Below are positions 49,561 through 58,517 of a DNA stretch of 64,000 nucleotides, in pieces. Made by a program: the position numbers and the translations under genes. The stretch is taken from positions 45,887 to 109,886 of the forward strand of contig CAMLKG010000016.1 in the NCBI GenBank assembly GCA_946480695.1, in the 5' to 3' direction. Source of the DNA: an uncultured Cellvibrio sp. Its GTDB lineage: Bacteria > Pseudomonadota > Gammaproteobacteria > Pseudomonadales > Cellvibrionaceae. Below the pieces are notes generated by a model, which saw only the letters and a list, made by a program, of their open reading frames with translations, made no database searches and had not been told where the DNA came from. The first letter of the stretch is position 1, and each line of letters starts with the position of its first letter.

Positions 49561-49666
49561 GTGGTACTCCTGGTGTCTGTGGTTGATGTGTTTCGTTGGG
49601 CACAGATTAGGGAGCTAAAGGCGACGGGGCTAATTGAATGTCGCCATGCCATCGATATATAAATTT

Positions 49667-49680
49667 TATTGATTACAATA
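49667..49680. promoter_or_regulatory. Inverted repeat in the ahpC promoter region
   Basis: TATTG-ATTA-CAATA, a perfect 5+4+5 palindrome in an AT-rich stretch about 110 nt before ahpC. It resembles a LysR-type operator core. It does not fit the spacing of the OxyR tetranucleotide consensus well, so the regulator is open. Confidence 0.3.
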
Positions 49681-49737
49681 GATTTATTTTTATTGGCTAT
49701 GAACGTGGTCCGCCAGCAACGGCGTTGACCAAAAACC

Positions 49738-50145
49738 TTATGGTTTGGCGGCGGCTTTCATTACATCTGCCATAACACCATAAACCTTGATCCAGGCGTC
49801 TTTCACTTCCTGGGTGAAACTGGAACCCAAACCTTGCCCCAGGGTTTTTACCAAAGCCGCGCCCACAGTATCGTAATGAGCATCCTTCACACCGTAACCC
49901 GCATGGCGCTTACCCAGGTTTTGCAGCACAGGAACAAGAACATCCAATTCCGTTAATTTGTTGACCGCAATAGTGATCATATCCAGGAGTTTTTTCCCCT
50001 GGGCCTGCATGTCACCGTTAAATAAGGATTTAAGGGCAGGATCAGTTTCAAACAGGTTTTGATAAAACAGGGCAGCCGCTTGCGGGCCTATAGCAACCAC
50101 TTTTTGCCAGGAGTTTTGTACGAGTTGAATGGTTGAACTTTCCAT
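49738..50145 (-). CDS. Single-domain globin
   Basis: A 135-residue globin of the Vitreoscilla haemoglobin/flavohaemoglobin type without a reductase domain. It runs from helix A (IQLVQNSWQKV) through the CD region (FYQNLFETDPALKSLFNGD) to the proximal-His segment NLGKRHAGYGVKDAHYDTVGAALVKTL and helix H. Likely roles are oxygen delivery or NO/peroxide protection. GAGG precedes the ATG. Located next to ahpCF, divergent from a small basic gene. Confidence 0.88.
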   Translation of the reverse strand: MESSTIQLVQNSWQKVVAIGPQAAALFYQNLFETDPALKSLFNGDMQAQGKKLLDMITIAVNKLTELDVLVPVLQNLGKRHAGYGVKDAHYDTVGAALVKTLGQGLGSSFTQEVKDAWIKVYGVMADVMKAAAKP

Positions 50146-50353
50146 AATTGCGCCTCATGTGCCAAACAAAGATAAAAAATGAAAGCCATCTCGCCTGCTA
50201 TCGATTGCCTTTAACGGTTACCGAATTGTATCGGGTAGTGGAGTGGTGTGCAGTTGTGCCGCCCAAAATTAATTTAAAAAACCTGCTGGCAAATATTTTT
50301 GCACCGCCTAGGCTTAAAGCGCGGTTCCCACTTATACGCTGGAGGTGAGCAAG

Positions 50354-50470
50354 ATGAGCAAATCTCAAGATAAACGCAAAGAAAGCAAAAAACCCGCTAC
50401 ACGCACAGCCAAAGAAAAACAGCAGATAAAAAAAGCCAAGCAGGCGGAGCATGCGCACCGCGAGTTTTAA
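50354..50470 (+). CDS. Small Lys-rich protein (38 aa)
   Basis: A 38-residue, very basic ORF: MSKSQDKRKESKKPATR, then a Lys/Glu/Gln helix and AHREF. GGAGGTG sits 6-8 nt before the ATG, one of the best ribosome sites of the window, which argues for a real gene. Short Lys-rich proteins of this style are common and unannotated in pseudomonads; function unknown, possibly nucleic-acid or ribosome binding. Confidence 0.65.
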   Translation: MSKSQDKRKESKKPATRTAKEKQQIKKAKQAEHAHREF

Positions 50471-50571
50471 TGATGGTGCGATTTAGCCGCGCAATTTACT
50501 CAACGTAAAAATTAACAAGGGTGCAACCATTGCGCCCTTTTGCTACCCACCTATTTATTCGTTGCTGCGAG

Positions 50572-51027
50572 TTAGTTTCCTATCAATTCGCGCACACGCA
50601 ATAATCCGCTCGCCACTTCTGACCCCTGGGGCGCAAACCGCAAGCCTTGCTGCACAAACATTTCAGCCTTTTGCGGTTGGTCTAGCTGGACGTACGACTG
50701 TGCCAGCACCAGGTATAAGTCCGCCGCTCGGCGCTCAATGCGCAAACCGCGCTCAGCGGTTGCAATCGCCCCTTGGTAATCCTGCGCCAGGTATTGGTTG
50801 CGCGCCTGCCTGGCGAGGCTGATAGCGGCTGGATTCAAGCTTACTGTTGGCGCGGGCCTGGGCACTGCGCCGGGCTGTGGTTGGACCACCGGGGGGACGG
50901 TTGGCCCGGTAACCGGGGGTTTGGAAGGCGCAGGCGCAGGATATTGCGGCTGCTGGCTATAGGGGGTACAGCCGATAAAAACCAGCACACTGCCTGCGAG
51001 CAGCAGGCGTTTAAATAAGTTGACCAT
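50572..51027 (-). CDS. TPR-like lipoprotein
   Basis: A 151-residue lipoprotein: signal peptide with lipobox VFIGC (Cys20), a Pro-rich linker (PAPAPSKPPVTGPTVPPVVQ), then about two tetratricopeptide-like repeats (LARQARNQYLAQDYQGAIATAERGL; LYLVLAQSYVQLDQPQKAEMFVQQGL). Probably outer-membrane anchored and facing the periplasm, as an assembly or scaffold protein. 17 nt after the parA-like gene. Confidence 0.78.
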   Translation of the reverse strand: MVNLFKRLLLAGSVLVFIGCTPYSQQPQYPAPAPSKPPVTGPTVPPVVQPQPGAVPRPAPTVSLNPAAISLARQARNQYLAQDYQGAIATAERGLRIERRAADLYLVLAQSYVQLDQPQKAEMFVQQGLRFAPQGSEVASGLLRVRELIGN

Positions 51028-51044
51028 GGGATATCCGCTTCGAG

Positions 51045-51806
51045 TTATTCAGCATCTTTGGTTGCGGCTTTCAGTAGCCGCGCGATTTCTTTCCACAAAT
51101 CGATATAGGCCAGGGCCGCACGACTGCGCTGATTGTAACTGGTGAGCGGTGCACGGCGCAGCCCCATTTGTTCTACGGCTGAATCATTAGGCACATACGT
51201 CTTAAGCATGGGTACGGGCATTTTCTTGCTGTTTTCTACAGCCTCGCGATGCAGGCTGCGGCGCAAATCCACCAGGTTAAAGAAACCCATAATGCGTTTA
51301 GGGGCAGATTTTTTAGTATTCAGGAATTCAATGACCTGCTCCATTGCCCGAATGGAGAGGGGGCTGGGAATCATAGGGATCAACAAAATATCCACTTCCG
51401 TCAGCAGCAGTTCAACACTGGGCGACAATGTCGGCGGGCAATCAAAGATCAACACATCGGCTTTTTCACTCAGCGGCTTGAGCAGGTGTTTAAAAAATTT
51501 CTTATCCCGGCTCAGTTCATCAAATTCACTGTCCAGGCTGCGCAGGCTGAGGTCAGCGGGAATTAGCATCAACCGCGGATAAGGGCTGTAAAGCTCCATC
51601 TCGCCGATGGACTTTCCCTTGCTGAACAATTTAATCGCCTTGGCTGAATCCGGTTCCTGTTGGCAAAACCAACTGGCTGCCGCCTGTGGGTCAAGGTCCC
51701 AGAGGATCACATTCTTTTTGGCGGCCGCCGCCATATAGGCCATATTTACCGCCGTGGTAGTTTTACCCACGCCACCCTTGAGGTTATAGAAAGCGATTTT
51801 GATCAT
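51045..51806 (-). CDS. Orphan ParA/MinD-family ATPase
   Basis: A 253-residue deviant-Walker ATPase. Residues 1-17 hold the signature KGGVGKTT (10-17), and Walker B-like FDCPPTLSPSVELLLTEVD follows. No ParB-like gene is adjacent, so this is an orphan ParA such as those that place pili, chemotaxis arrays or other cargo. AGGA precedes the ATG by 6 nt. The next gene, 17 nt downstream, is a TPR-like lipoprotein and may be a functional partner. Chromosomal parAB would be elsewhere. Confidence 0.85.
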   Translation of the reverse strand: MIKIAFYNLKGGVGKTTTAVNMAYMAAAAKKNVILWDLDPQAAASWFCQQEPDSAKAIKLFSKGKSIGEMELYSPYPRLMLIPADLSLRSLDSEFDELSRDKKFFKHLLKPLSEKADVLIFDCPPTLSPSVELLLTEVDILLIPMIPSPLSIRAMEQVIEFLNTKKSAPKRIMGFFNLVDLRRSLHREAVENSKKMPVPMLKTYVPNDSAVEQMGLRRAPLTSYNQRSRAALAYIDLWKEIARLLKAATKDAE

Positions 51807-52083
51807 AACAGTCCTATGCGTAGTTGCCGGGCATGTTAGTGCCCGGTGTGCTGCGGCCGGTCTTATCGATGAATGAAATCTGGCCTGGGAGTTTTAACTT
51901 GTAGCATTTTTATCCAAATCCTTCAAAATTTATCCGCCAGCATCGCCAAATTTCTTGATTGGCGCCATAAGAGAGCAAGGCACCTGGGCAAGAACGGCCA
52001 GGGGCCTGGACCGGCAGACAGATAGGTGAGCAATCAAGGCGCGCGGCAGTTACAATCGCGCCCTCACCCGGCGAGTCAAGGTT

Positions 52084-53067
52084 ATGAACCAGGCACATCC
52101 CTACGAACAACTTACACCTGATCTGGTACTGGATGCGATTGAAAGCACCGGACTGATCACCGATGCGCGCATACTGGCGCTTAACAGTTATGAAAATCGT
52201 GTTTACCAGGTGGGTATCGAGGGCGGTTCGCCGCTCATTGCCAAGTTCTACCGCCCAGCGCGCTGGAGCGACGCGCAAATCCTGGAGGAGCACCAGTTTA
52301 CCCAGGCACTGAAGGCGCTGGAGATCTCCGTGGTGCCTCCAATCGTTGCTGAACAAGGCCAAAGCCTGCGTGATTTCAAGGGGTTTCGCTTTGCCCTTTA
52401 TCCCCGCCAGGGCGGCCATGCCCCGAACCTGGATGACTTTGATGCGTTGCTATCGCTCGGCCGCACCCTGGGGCGCATCCATGCCCTCGGGCAAGCACGC
52501 CCATTTGCGCATCGCCCGGCATTGGATATCCAGACATTCGGGTATGAAAGTTATCACTATCTGCTCGAACATGATTTTCTTCCGGCAAGCTTGCGCGAGC
52601 CTTATCGCACCCTGGGAGCCGACTTGCTCGCCTGTTGCGAATCCCGCTTCCAGCGTGTGAGTTATCGCGCAATCCGCCTCCATGGCGATTGCCATCCGGG
52701 CAATATTTTATGGCGCGAGGAAGTACCGCATTTTGTGGACTTTGACGATGCGCGCATGGGCCCGGCGATCCAGGATTTGTGGATGTTGCTTTCCGGTGAG
52801 CGCGACCAGCAAACCGCGCAGCTCAGTGAGATCCTGGAAGGTTACCGCGAGTTTTGTGAGTTTGACCTTGCCGAATTACAACTGATTGAGGCGTTGCGCG
52901 CCCTGCGTATCATGCATTACAGCGCCTGGCTGGCACGCCGCTGGATCGACCCGGCATTTCCCAAACACTTCCCCTGGTTTAACACCGAACGTTATTGGGG
53001 TGAGCATATTCTGGAGTTGCGCGAACAATTGGCCGCGCTCAATGAACCGCCGCTGGTCATTTACTAA
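52084..53067 (+). CDS. srkA: Stress response kinase A (SrkA/YihE)
   Basis: A 327-residue Ser/Thr kinase of the choline-kinase/APH fold. Motifs: ALNSYENRVYQVG (Gly-rich loop), the catalytic loop IRLHGDCHPGNILW and DFDDARMGPAIQDLW (metal Asp). E. coli YihE protects from programmed death under envelope and genotoxic stress. Length matches (328). It has an ATG 3 nt into a TTATG context without a strong ribosome site. Between parA (divergent) and cysE. Confidence 0.93.
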   Translation: MNQAHPYEQLTPDLVLDAIESTGLITDARILALNSYENRVYQVGIEGGSPLIAKFYRPARWSDAQILEEHQFTQALKALEISVVPPIVAEQGQSLRDFKGFRFALYPRQGGHAPNLDDFDALLSLGRTLGRIHALGQARPFAHRPALDIQTFGYESYHYLLEHDFLPASLREPYRTLGADLLACCESRFQRVSYRAIRLHGDCHPGNILWREEVPHFVDFDDARMGPAIQDLWMLLSGERDQQTAQLSEILEGYREFCEFDLAELQLIEALRALRIMHYSAWLARRWIDPAFPKHFPWFNTERYWGEHILELREQLAALNEPPLVIY

Positions 53068-53161
53068 CAGGCAAGTGTTGGAAAATTAACATTAACCCCT
53101 AATAATGCTTGTTCTGTTTCGCCGGTTCTTTGCTTTGCTGATTGATTCATAAGGAGTTCCC

Positions 53162-53959
53162 ATGACTGTACCCGCCCCCGCCCTGGTTATCGATAGCGTA
53201 TGGGAATCCATTCGCCTGCAAACCCGCAAGCAGGCCGAATCCGAACCGGTCCTGGCGAGCTTCCTGTATGCCACCATCCTCAACCATGATTCGCTCAGGG
53301 CTGCATTGAGCTTCCACCTGGCCAATAAACTGGATAGCCCTGCCCTTCCCGCCATGTTAATCCGCGAAGTCATTGAGGAAGCGCTGGTAAACGATGAAAC
53401 CATTATTGAATCGGTGCGTGCGGATTTGCTTGCCGTCAGCGAGCGCGATTCGGCCTGCTGCTCTTTAGTTACCCCATTGCTGTATTTTAAAGGCTTCCAC
53501 GCCCTGCAAGCCTATCGCGTGGCCCATTGGCTTTGGCAGCAGGGGCGCAACTCGCTGGCGTTGTTTTTACAGAACCGCATTTCGGCTGTGTTTGGAGTAG
53601 ATATCCATCCGGCGGCACAAATTGGCAAAGGAATTATGTTTGATCACGCTACCGGCATAGTGATAGGTGAAACCGCCATTGTCGAAGACAATGTCTCCAT
53701 CATGCAGTCGGTCACGCTCGGCGGTACAGGTAAGGAGGCCGGTGATCGCCATCCTAAAGTGCGCAGGGGAGTACTGATTGGCGCCGGAGCGAAAATCCTC
53801 GGCAATATCACCGTGGGCGAATGTGCCAAGATTGGTGCGGGAAGTGTGGTACTGAAAGATGTTCCGTCGCGAGCAACCGTTGCTGGCGTACCTGCGCAGA
53901 TCATCGGCGAAACCCAATGTTCGCAGCCCGCGCGGGAAATGGACCACCTGATTCGCTGA
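53162..53959 (+). CDS. cysE: Serine O-acetyltransferase
   Basis: A 265-residue hexameric enzyme that acetylates L-serine with acetyl-CoA, the first step of cysteine synthesis. An N-terminal helical domain (1-135, SIRLQTRKQAESEPVLASF) is followed by the left-handed beta-helix of hexapeptide repeats (GKGIMFDHATGIVIGETAIV, VSIMQSVTLGGTG, RRGVLIGAGAKILGN, GAGSVVLKDVPSR). Catalytic His/Asp in FDHATG and GDRHPKV. AAGGAG precedes the ATG. Length and domain order fit E. coli CysE (273). Confidence 0.95.
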   Translation: MTVPAPALVIDSVWESIRLQTRKQAESEPVLASFLYATILNHDSLRAALSFHLANKLDSPALPAMLIREVIEEALVNDETIIESVRADLLAVSERDSACCSLVTPLLYFKGFHALQAYRVAHWLWQQGRNSLALFLQNRISAVFGVDIHPAAQIGKGIMFDHATGIVIGETAIVEDNVSIMQSVTLGGTGKEAGDRHPKVRRGVLIGAGAKILGNITVGECAKIGAGSVVLKDVPSRATVAGVPAQIIGETQCSQPAREMDHLIR

Positions 53960-54052
53960 TGTGTACCGGAGTTATCCGGCATAGCTGCGCAAAATAATTC
54001 GCGGGCCCGGAAAAAATATCGGGGTAATGTATTAAGCGTTGCGGAATTTTGG

Positions 54053-54092
54053 AATTGGCGGGCGGGCATTTGATAACAGCCCGCCGCCAATT
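54053..54092. terminator. Hairpin between convergent cysE and mscL
   Basis: Long GC-rich inverted repeat: AATTGGCGGGCGGGC (54053-54067) and GCCCGCCGCCAATT (54079-54092), pairing with one bulged G. No T-tract on either side. It may terminate transcripts from both sides. Confidence 0.5.
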
Positions 54093-54106
54093 GGATAAAT
54101 ACAAAT

Positions 54107-54508
54107 TTATTTTTGTTGCTGCTGTTTTAATAAATCGCGAATTTCTGTAAGCAAGACTTCTTCCTTTGAAGGCTCAGCGGGCTTTTGCTCTTCTTTTTTC
54201 TTCATGCGGTTAATAACTTTGACCATCATGAAAATAGCAAACGCCACTATGGTGAAATCCAGTACTGTTTGGATGAACTTGCCATATAAGATCGATACCG
54301 GACCTTTACCTTCGATCATTTCCGGCAATACGATCGCAAGATCGGAAAAATCGACGCCGCCGATAACCCAGCCCAGGGGCGGCATAACAACATCGCTCAC
54401 CAGTGAGCTGACAATCTTGCCAAACGCGGCTCCGATAATGATACCCACAGCCATGTCCACCACATTGCCGCGCACGGCGAATTCTTTGAAATCTTTAAGG
54501 AAGCTCAT
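54107..54508 (-). CDS. mscL: Large-conductance mechanosensitive channel
   Basis: A 133-residue channel that opens on hypo-osmotic shock. N-terminal helix [35 protein letters not shown]1 gate region, periplasmic loop, TM2 ([23 protein letters not shown]) and a charged C-terminal coiled coil. ATG 54508 is used because AAGGGGA is 7 nt away; an ATG two codons upstream overlaps that site. Length is standard (136 in E. coli). Confidence 0.96.
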   Translation of the reverse strand: MSFLKDFKEFAVRGNVVDMAVGIIIGAAFGKIVSSLVSDVVMPPLGWVIGGVDFSDLAIVLPEMIEGKGPVSILYGKFIQTVLDFTIVAFAIFMMVKVINRMKKKEEQKPAEPSKEEVLLTEIRDLLKQQQQK

Positions 54509-54615
54509 TTCCATTCCCCTTATGGTAATTTGTCATAAGCGCGAACTGCGCTGTAAACTTTATAGCCGATTATCGGCAGAAAAACCAACATCAAAATGCA
54601 AAAACGCCAACCTGA

Positions 54616-54801
54616 TCATTCATCCTCACGCTGGGCGTAAACACCGGGAACGCCCTCATTATCCACAGTTATATGCAACAACATGGGCCTGCAGCACACC
54701 TGGCAATCCTCCACATAAGTCTGTTCTTCGCACGAACAATCCACCAATACACTGATAGGCTCCCCGCAATAAGGACAATCAAGAAAACATTCTTCCAACA
54801 T
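54616..54801 (-). CDS. CPXCG-motif cysteine-rich protein
   Basis: A 61-residue protein with the family mark CPYCG (residues 9-13) and a second set of cysteines (DCSCEEQTYVEDCQVCCRPM), so probably a small zinc-binding protein. Members occur widely in gammaproteobacteria; function unknown. AGGGG lies upstream. It starts 20 nt after the ubiD stop and is likely co-transcribed with ubiD. Confidence 0.88.
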   Translation of the reverse strand: MLEECFLDCPYCGEPISVLVDCSCEEQTYVEDCQVCCRPMLLHITVDNEGVPGVYAQREDE

Positions 54802-54821
54802 CCTATTTACCCCTTATGCTT

Positions 54822-56303
54822 TCAATAAGCGCCTGGCCGATCAATTCCCAAGGTATCCCAGATTTCATCCACGCGATTTTTTACTTGCTGATCCATCACA
54901 ATGGGGGTTCCCCATTCGCGGGTAGTTTCCCCCGGCCATTTATTCGTTGCATCCAAACCCATTTTGGAACCAAGCCCCGATACCGGCGAGGCAAAATCCA
55001 GATAATCAATCGGTGTATTTTCCACGATCACCGTATCGCGCGCCGGGTCCATGCGTGTCGTCATCGCCCATATCACATCTTTCCAATCGCGCGCATTCAC
55101 ATCATCGTCGGTCACTATGACAAATTTGGTATACATGAATTGCCGTAAAAAACTCCACACTCCCATCATTACCCGTTTGGCATGGCCGGGATATTGTTTT
55201 TTCATCGTTACTACCGCCACGCGGTAAGAGCAACCTTCCGGTGGTAAATAAAAATCCACAATTTCCGGGAATTGCTTTTGCAAGATAGGCACGAACACTT
55301 CATTCAATGCCACCCCGAGGATTGCCGGCTCATCCGGCGGCCGGCCCGTGTAGGTACTGTGATAAATCGGATCGCGCCTGTGAGTAATACGCTCCACCGT
55401 GAATACGGGAAAATTATCCACTTCATTGTAATAACCGGTGTGATCGCCAAACGGGCCCTCGGGGGCCATATCGTTGGGCGCGATATAGCCCTCCAAAATA
55501 AATTCAGCTGAAGCGGGCACGTGCAAGTCGTTGCCGATACATTTCACGACTTCAGTTTTATCACCGCGCAACAAACCGGCAAACGCATATTCGGACAATG
55601 TATCCGGCACCGGCGTGACGGCACCGAGAATAGTTGCCGGGTCCGCACCCAACGCCACCGCAACCGGGAATGGTTTGCCCGGATGTTGGATCTGGAATTC
55701 GCGGAAATCCAACGCGCCGCCGCGATGGGAAAGCCAACGCATGATTAACCGGTTTTTACCGATTTTTTGCATCCGATAAATACCGAGGTTTTGCCGCTCC
55801 TTGTGTGGCCCGCGTGTCACAACTAACGGCCAGGTAACCAATGGTCCCGCATCGCCCGGCCAGCAGGTTTGGATGGGTAACCCATCCAGATCAACCGCAT
55901 TTCCCTCAATCACAATGTCCTGGCTCGGTGCCTTACCCAATACTTTGGGAGCCATATTTAATACCTGCTTGAAAATCGGCAATTTCTCCCAGGCATCCTT
56001 AAAACCTTTTGGTGGTTCGGGTTCTTTTAGGAAGGCGAGTAATTTGCCAACTTCACGCAATGCATCAACCGATTCCTGCCCCATACCCAGGGCAACTCGT
56101 TCCGGCGTACCAAATAAATTTCCCAATACCGGAATCGAATATCCCTTGGGATTTTCAAATAGCAATGCGGGGCCGCCCGCACGCAAAGCGCGGTCGCATA
56201 TTTCAGTCATTTCGAGATGGGGATCAACTTCCTGCGTTATGCGTTTTAATAAACCGCGCGCCTCCAGCAGGACGATAAATTCGCGGAGATCTTTATATTT
56301 CAT
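54822..56303 (-). CDS. ubiD: 3-octaprenyl-4-hydroxybenzoate decarboxylase
   Basis: A 493-residue prenylated-FMN-dependent decarboxylase of ubiquinone synthesis. It shows the E/R catalytic regions ([14 protein letters not shown]), [23 protein letters not shown] (prFMN/Mn binding), and the [17 protein letters not shown] block. The cofactor is made by UbiX, which is not in view. Start ATG 56303 ([10 protein letters not shown]) matches E. coli UbiD; an upstream frame to 56333 reads through the 68-bp palindrome and is not used. Rho lies upstream on the same strand. Confidence 0.95.
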   Translation of the reverse strand: MKYKDLREFIVLLEARGLLKRITQEVDPHLEMTEICDRALRAGGPALLFENPKGYSIPVLGNLFGTPERVALGMGQESVDALREVGKLLAFLKEPEPPKGFKDAWEKLPIFKQVLNMAPKVLGKAPSQDIVIEGNAVDLDGLPIQTCWPGDAGPLVTWPLVVTRGPHKERQNLGIYRMQKIGKNRLIMRWLSHRGGALDFREFQIQHPGKPFPVAVALGADPATILGAVTPVPDTLSEYAFAGLLRGDKTEVVKCIGNDLHVPASAEFILEGYIAPNDMAPEGPFGDHTGYYNEVDNFPVFTVERITHRRDPIYHSTYTGRPPDEPAILGVALNEVFVPILQKQFPEIVDFYLPPEGCSYRVAVVTMKKQYPGHAKRVMMGVWSFLRQFMYTKFVIVTDDDVNARDWKDVIWAMTTRMDPARDTVIVENTPIDYLDFASPVSGLGSKMGLDATNKWPGETTREWGTPIVMDQQVKNRVDEIWDTLGIDRPGAY

Positions 56304-56316
56304 TGATGGAAACTCA

Positions 56317-56384
56317 CAGGGCGGAAAGTACAACGCCTTCCGCCATTATTAATATTGGCGGAAGGCGTTGTACTTTCCGCCCTG
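56317..56384. repeat. 68-bp near-perfect palindrome between rho and ubiD
   Basis: Left arm 56317-56345 and right arm 56356-56384 are exact reverse complements over 29 bp, with a 10-nt centre that is itself mostly palindromic (TATTAATA). Each arm also contains the shorter inverted repeat GGCGGAA-N11-TTCCGCC, so the element equals two head-to-head copies of a REP-like unit. There is no T-tract next to it, so it is not a normal intrinsic terminator. It lies 13 nt before the ubiD ATG and 34 nt after the rho stop. Confidence 0.85.
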
Positions 56385-56418
56385 CAAAATTTTTGATCGA
56401 AACGATTAGCGTTCGCTG

Positions 56419-57678
56419 TTATTTACGTTTCATTGACTGGAAGAATTCATCGTTGGTTTTGAAGTCTTTCAGTTTGTCGAGCAAAAATTCGGTGGCCGGA
56501 ACATCTTCCATATCATTCAACAGACGACGCAAAATCCACGCGCGTTGCAATTCATCCTCTTTCATTAACAAGTCTTCACGGCGAGTACCGGAGCGACGCA
56601 CATTGATGGCAGGATAAATACGTTTTTCAGCGATCTTACGATCCAGGTGTAATTCCAGGTTACCGGTACCTTTAAATTCCTCGTAAATTACTTCATCCAT
56701 TTTAGAGCCGGTATCTACCAACGCGGTGGCGATAATACTCAGGCTGCCGCCTTCTTCGATATTACGCGCAGCACCGAAGAAACGCTTTGGACGTTCGAGC
56801 GCATGGGCATCCACACCACCGGTCAATACTTTACCGGATGATGGAATTACGGTGTTATAGGCGCGCGCCAAACGGGTGATAGAGTCAAGCAGGATGACTA
56901 CATCTTTTTTATGCTCCACCAAACGCTTGGCTTTTTCGATCACCATGTCAGCGACTTGTACGTGGCGTGCTGGCGGCTCGTCGAAGGTGGACGCAACCAC
57001 TTCACCGCGCACGGAACGCTGCATTTCCGTTACTTCTTCCGGACGCTCGTCGATCAACAATACAATCAAATGACACTCGGGATTATTGCGCGTAATTGCC
57101 TGCGCAATATTTTGCATCATGATGGTTTTACCGGCTTTCGGTGGCGCAACGATCAAACCGCGCTGGCCTTTACCAATCGGAGCGATTAAATCGATGATAC
57201 GGCCGGTAAGGTCTTCGGTAGAGCCGTTACCGGCTTCAAGCAGGAGGCGATCATTGGGAAAGAGCGGAGTGAGGTTTTCAAACAGGATTTTATTGCGGGA
57301 ACTTTCCGGTTTGTCGAAGTTAATATCGTTAACCTTCAACAGGGCAAAATAACGTTCGCCTTCTTTTGGCGGGCGAATCTTACCGGAGATCGTATCGCCC
57401 GTACGTAAATTAAATCGGCGAATCTGGCTGGGAGAAACATAAATATCGTCCGGACCAGCGAGATAAGAACTGTCTGCGGAACGCAGGAATCCAAATCCAT
57501 CTACCAAAATTTCCAATACACCATCGCCGTAAATATCCTCGCCGCCTTTAGCATGGCGCTTGAGGATATTAAAAATAATGTCCTGCTTGCGCGACCGGGC
57601 GATATTTTCCAAACCCATTTCGTGGGCGATATCAATTAATTCTTCAATGGGTTTCTTTTTAAGGTCGGTTAGATTCAT
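56419..57678 (-). CDS. rho: Transcription termination factor Rho
   Basis: A 419-residue hexameric RNA helicase. [14 protein letters not shown] (N-terminal helical domain), the RNA-binding OB fold ([34 protein letters not shown]), P-loop [12 protein letters not shown] (174-185), [12 protein letters not shown] (Walker B region), the Q-loop and R-loop ([22 protein letters not shown]) are all intact. Length equals E. coli Rho (419). trxA lies upstream, as in E. coli. The 5' region has no obvious ribosome site (GTCTCTCCT before the ATG). Confidence 0.97.
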   Translation of the reverse strand: MNLTDLKKKPIEELIDIAHEMGLENIARSRKQDIIFNILKRHAKGGEDIYGDGVLEILVDGFGFLRSADSSYLAGPDDIYVSPSQIRRFNLRTGDTISGKIRPPKEGERYFALLKVNDINFDKPESSRNKILFENLTPLFPNDRLLLEAGNGSTEDLTGRIIDLIAPIGKGQRGLIVAPPKAGKTIMMQNIAQAITRNNPECHLIVLLIDERPEEVTEMQRSVRGEVVASTFDEPPARHVQVADMVIEKAKRLVEHKKDVVILLDSITRLARAYNTVIPSSGKVLTGGVDAHALERPKRFFGAARNIEEGGSLSIIATALVDTGSKMDEVIYEEFKGTGNLELHLDRKIAEKRIYPAINVRRSGTRREDLLMKEDELQRAWILRRLLNDMEDVPATEFLLDKLKDFKTNDEFFQSMKRK

Positions 57679-58027
57679 AGGAGAGACTTTATGGATGGAT
57701 GTGAGTTATTGCAGATTTAATGAGTTAAAAATCGGTCGGTTAAACGACTTGTTGTTTATGAAAATTGCACGTTGCTGTTATTGTCACGAGGAACCCGATA
57801 TTCACGAACACAAGCTTGCCAGCCTGAGACCGCAGCTCAATTAACGTATCAATTATTTGTGTAGTGAATTGACGGGTTAATTGATTAATCCGGTAAATCC
57901 AGATTCCAGGGCAAGAAAACAGCAGAAGTTGAGGGTTTGTTCGTCTGTTTATTGTGAACCGGGAAGGTGATTCAGAGGAGGAACAAACATCAGACTGAGC
58001 GGAGTATAGCCATAAAAAACGCACAGT
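57679..58027. other. Long trxA-rho intergenic region (rho leader)
   Basis: About 350 bp without a supportable gene. It should hold the rho promoter and a long untranslated leader. In E. coli the rho leader is long and is a target of Rho autoregulation; I see no clear leader peptide here. Confidence 0.5.
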
Positions 58028-58030
58028 GCA

Positions 58031-58062
58031 AAAACAAATTGGGCCGTTTTGTCACGGCCCAA
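58031..58062 (-). terminator. Intrinsic terminator of trxA
   Basis: On the minus strand a perfect 9-bp stem TTGGGCCGT/ACGGCCCAA (58039-58047 and 58054-58062) with a 6-nt loop, followed by a T-rich tract (TTTGTTTTT). Directly after the trxA stop at 58069. Confidence 0.9.
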
Positions 58063-58068
58063 CGAGCA

Positions 58069-58398
58069 TTAGAGCGCAGAATTAATAAAATCAACCAACT
58101 GCGGCTTGCTCAATGCGCCCACTTTAGTCGCGTGAGCCGCGCCATTTTTGAAGATAATCAAGGTTGGAATGCCGCGAATACCGAATTTCGCCGGTGTGTC
58201 CTTATTGGCGTCCACATCCATTTTGGCAATTTTGATTTTGCCTTCAAACTGGTCGGCCAGGTCATCCAGAAGCGGGGCGATCATCTTACAGGGACCACAC
58301 CAGGCGGCCCAGAAATCCACCAGCACCGGCAGATCGGCTTTCAGCACGTCTTGTTCAAAGCTGGTATCACTGACATGAACAATTGCATCGTTACTCAT
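58069..58398 (-). CDS. trxA: Thioredoxin 1
   Basis: A 109-residue thioredoxin with the redox motif WCGPCK (Cys34, Cys37), the buried Asp in LVDFWA and the cis-Pro in RGIPTLIIF. It keeps cytosolic disulfides reduced. Start ATG 58398 (MSNDAIVHV) with GGAG 6 nt upstream; the frame could begin 4 codons earlier. trxA-rho order is that of E. coli. Confidence 0.97.
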   Translation of the reverse strand: MSNDAIVHVSDTSFEQDVLKADLPVLVDFWAAWCGPCKMIAPLLDDLADQFEGKIKIAKMDVDANKDTPAKFGIRGIPTLIIFKNGAAHATKVGALSKPQLVDFINSAL

Positions 58399-58517
58399 AA
58401 GAAACTCCATACCTCACGGTTTTAATGGCGGGATAATCCCAAGTGAATGAAGGGCATCATAAGGATTGCCCCAGGCACAGGCAAGGAGAAAAAACCAATT
58501 AGCGCTATAGGGGTGCC

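Noticed and set aside
49561..49737. An OxyR site (ATAG-N7-CTAT repeats) before ahpC.
   Set aside because: Only scattered ATAG/CTAT words with wrong spacing are present; I list just the TATTG/CAATA inverted repeat with low confidence.
51910..52419. A 169-codon minus-strand frame overlapping srkA.
   Set aside because: It is a shadow of the srkA coding frame; composition and lack of motifs argue against a gene.
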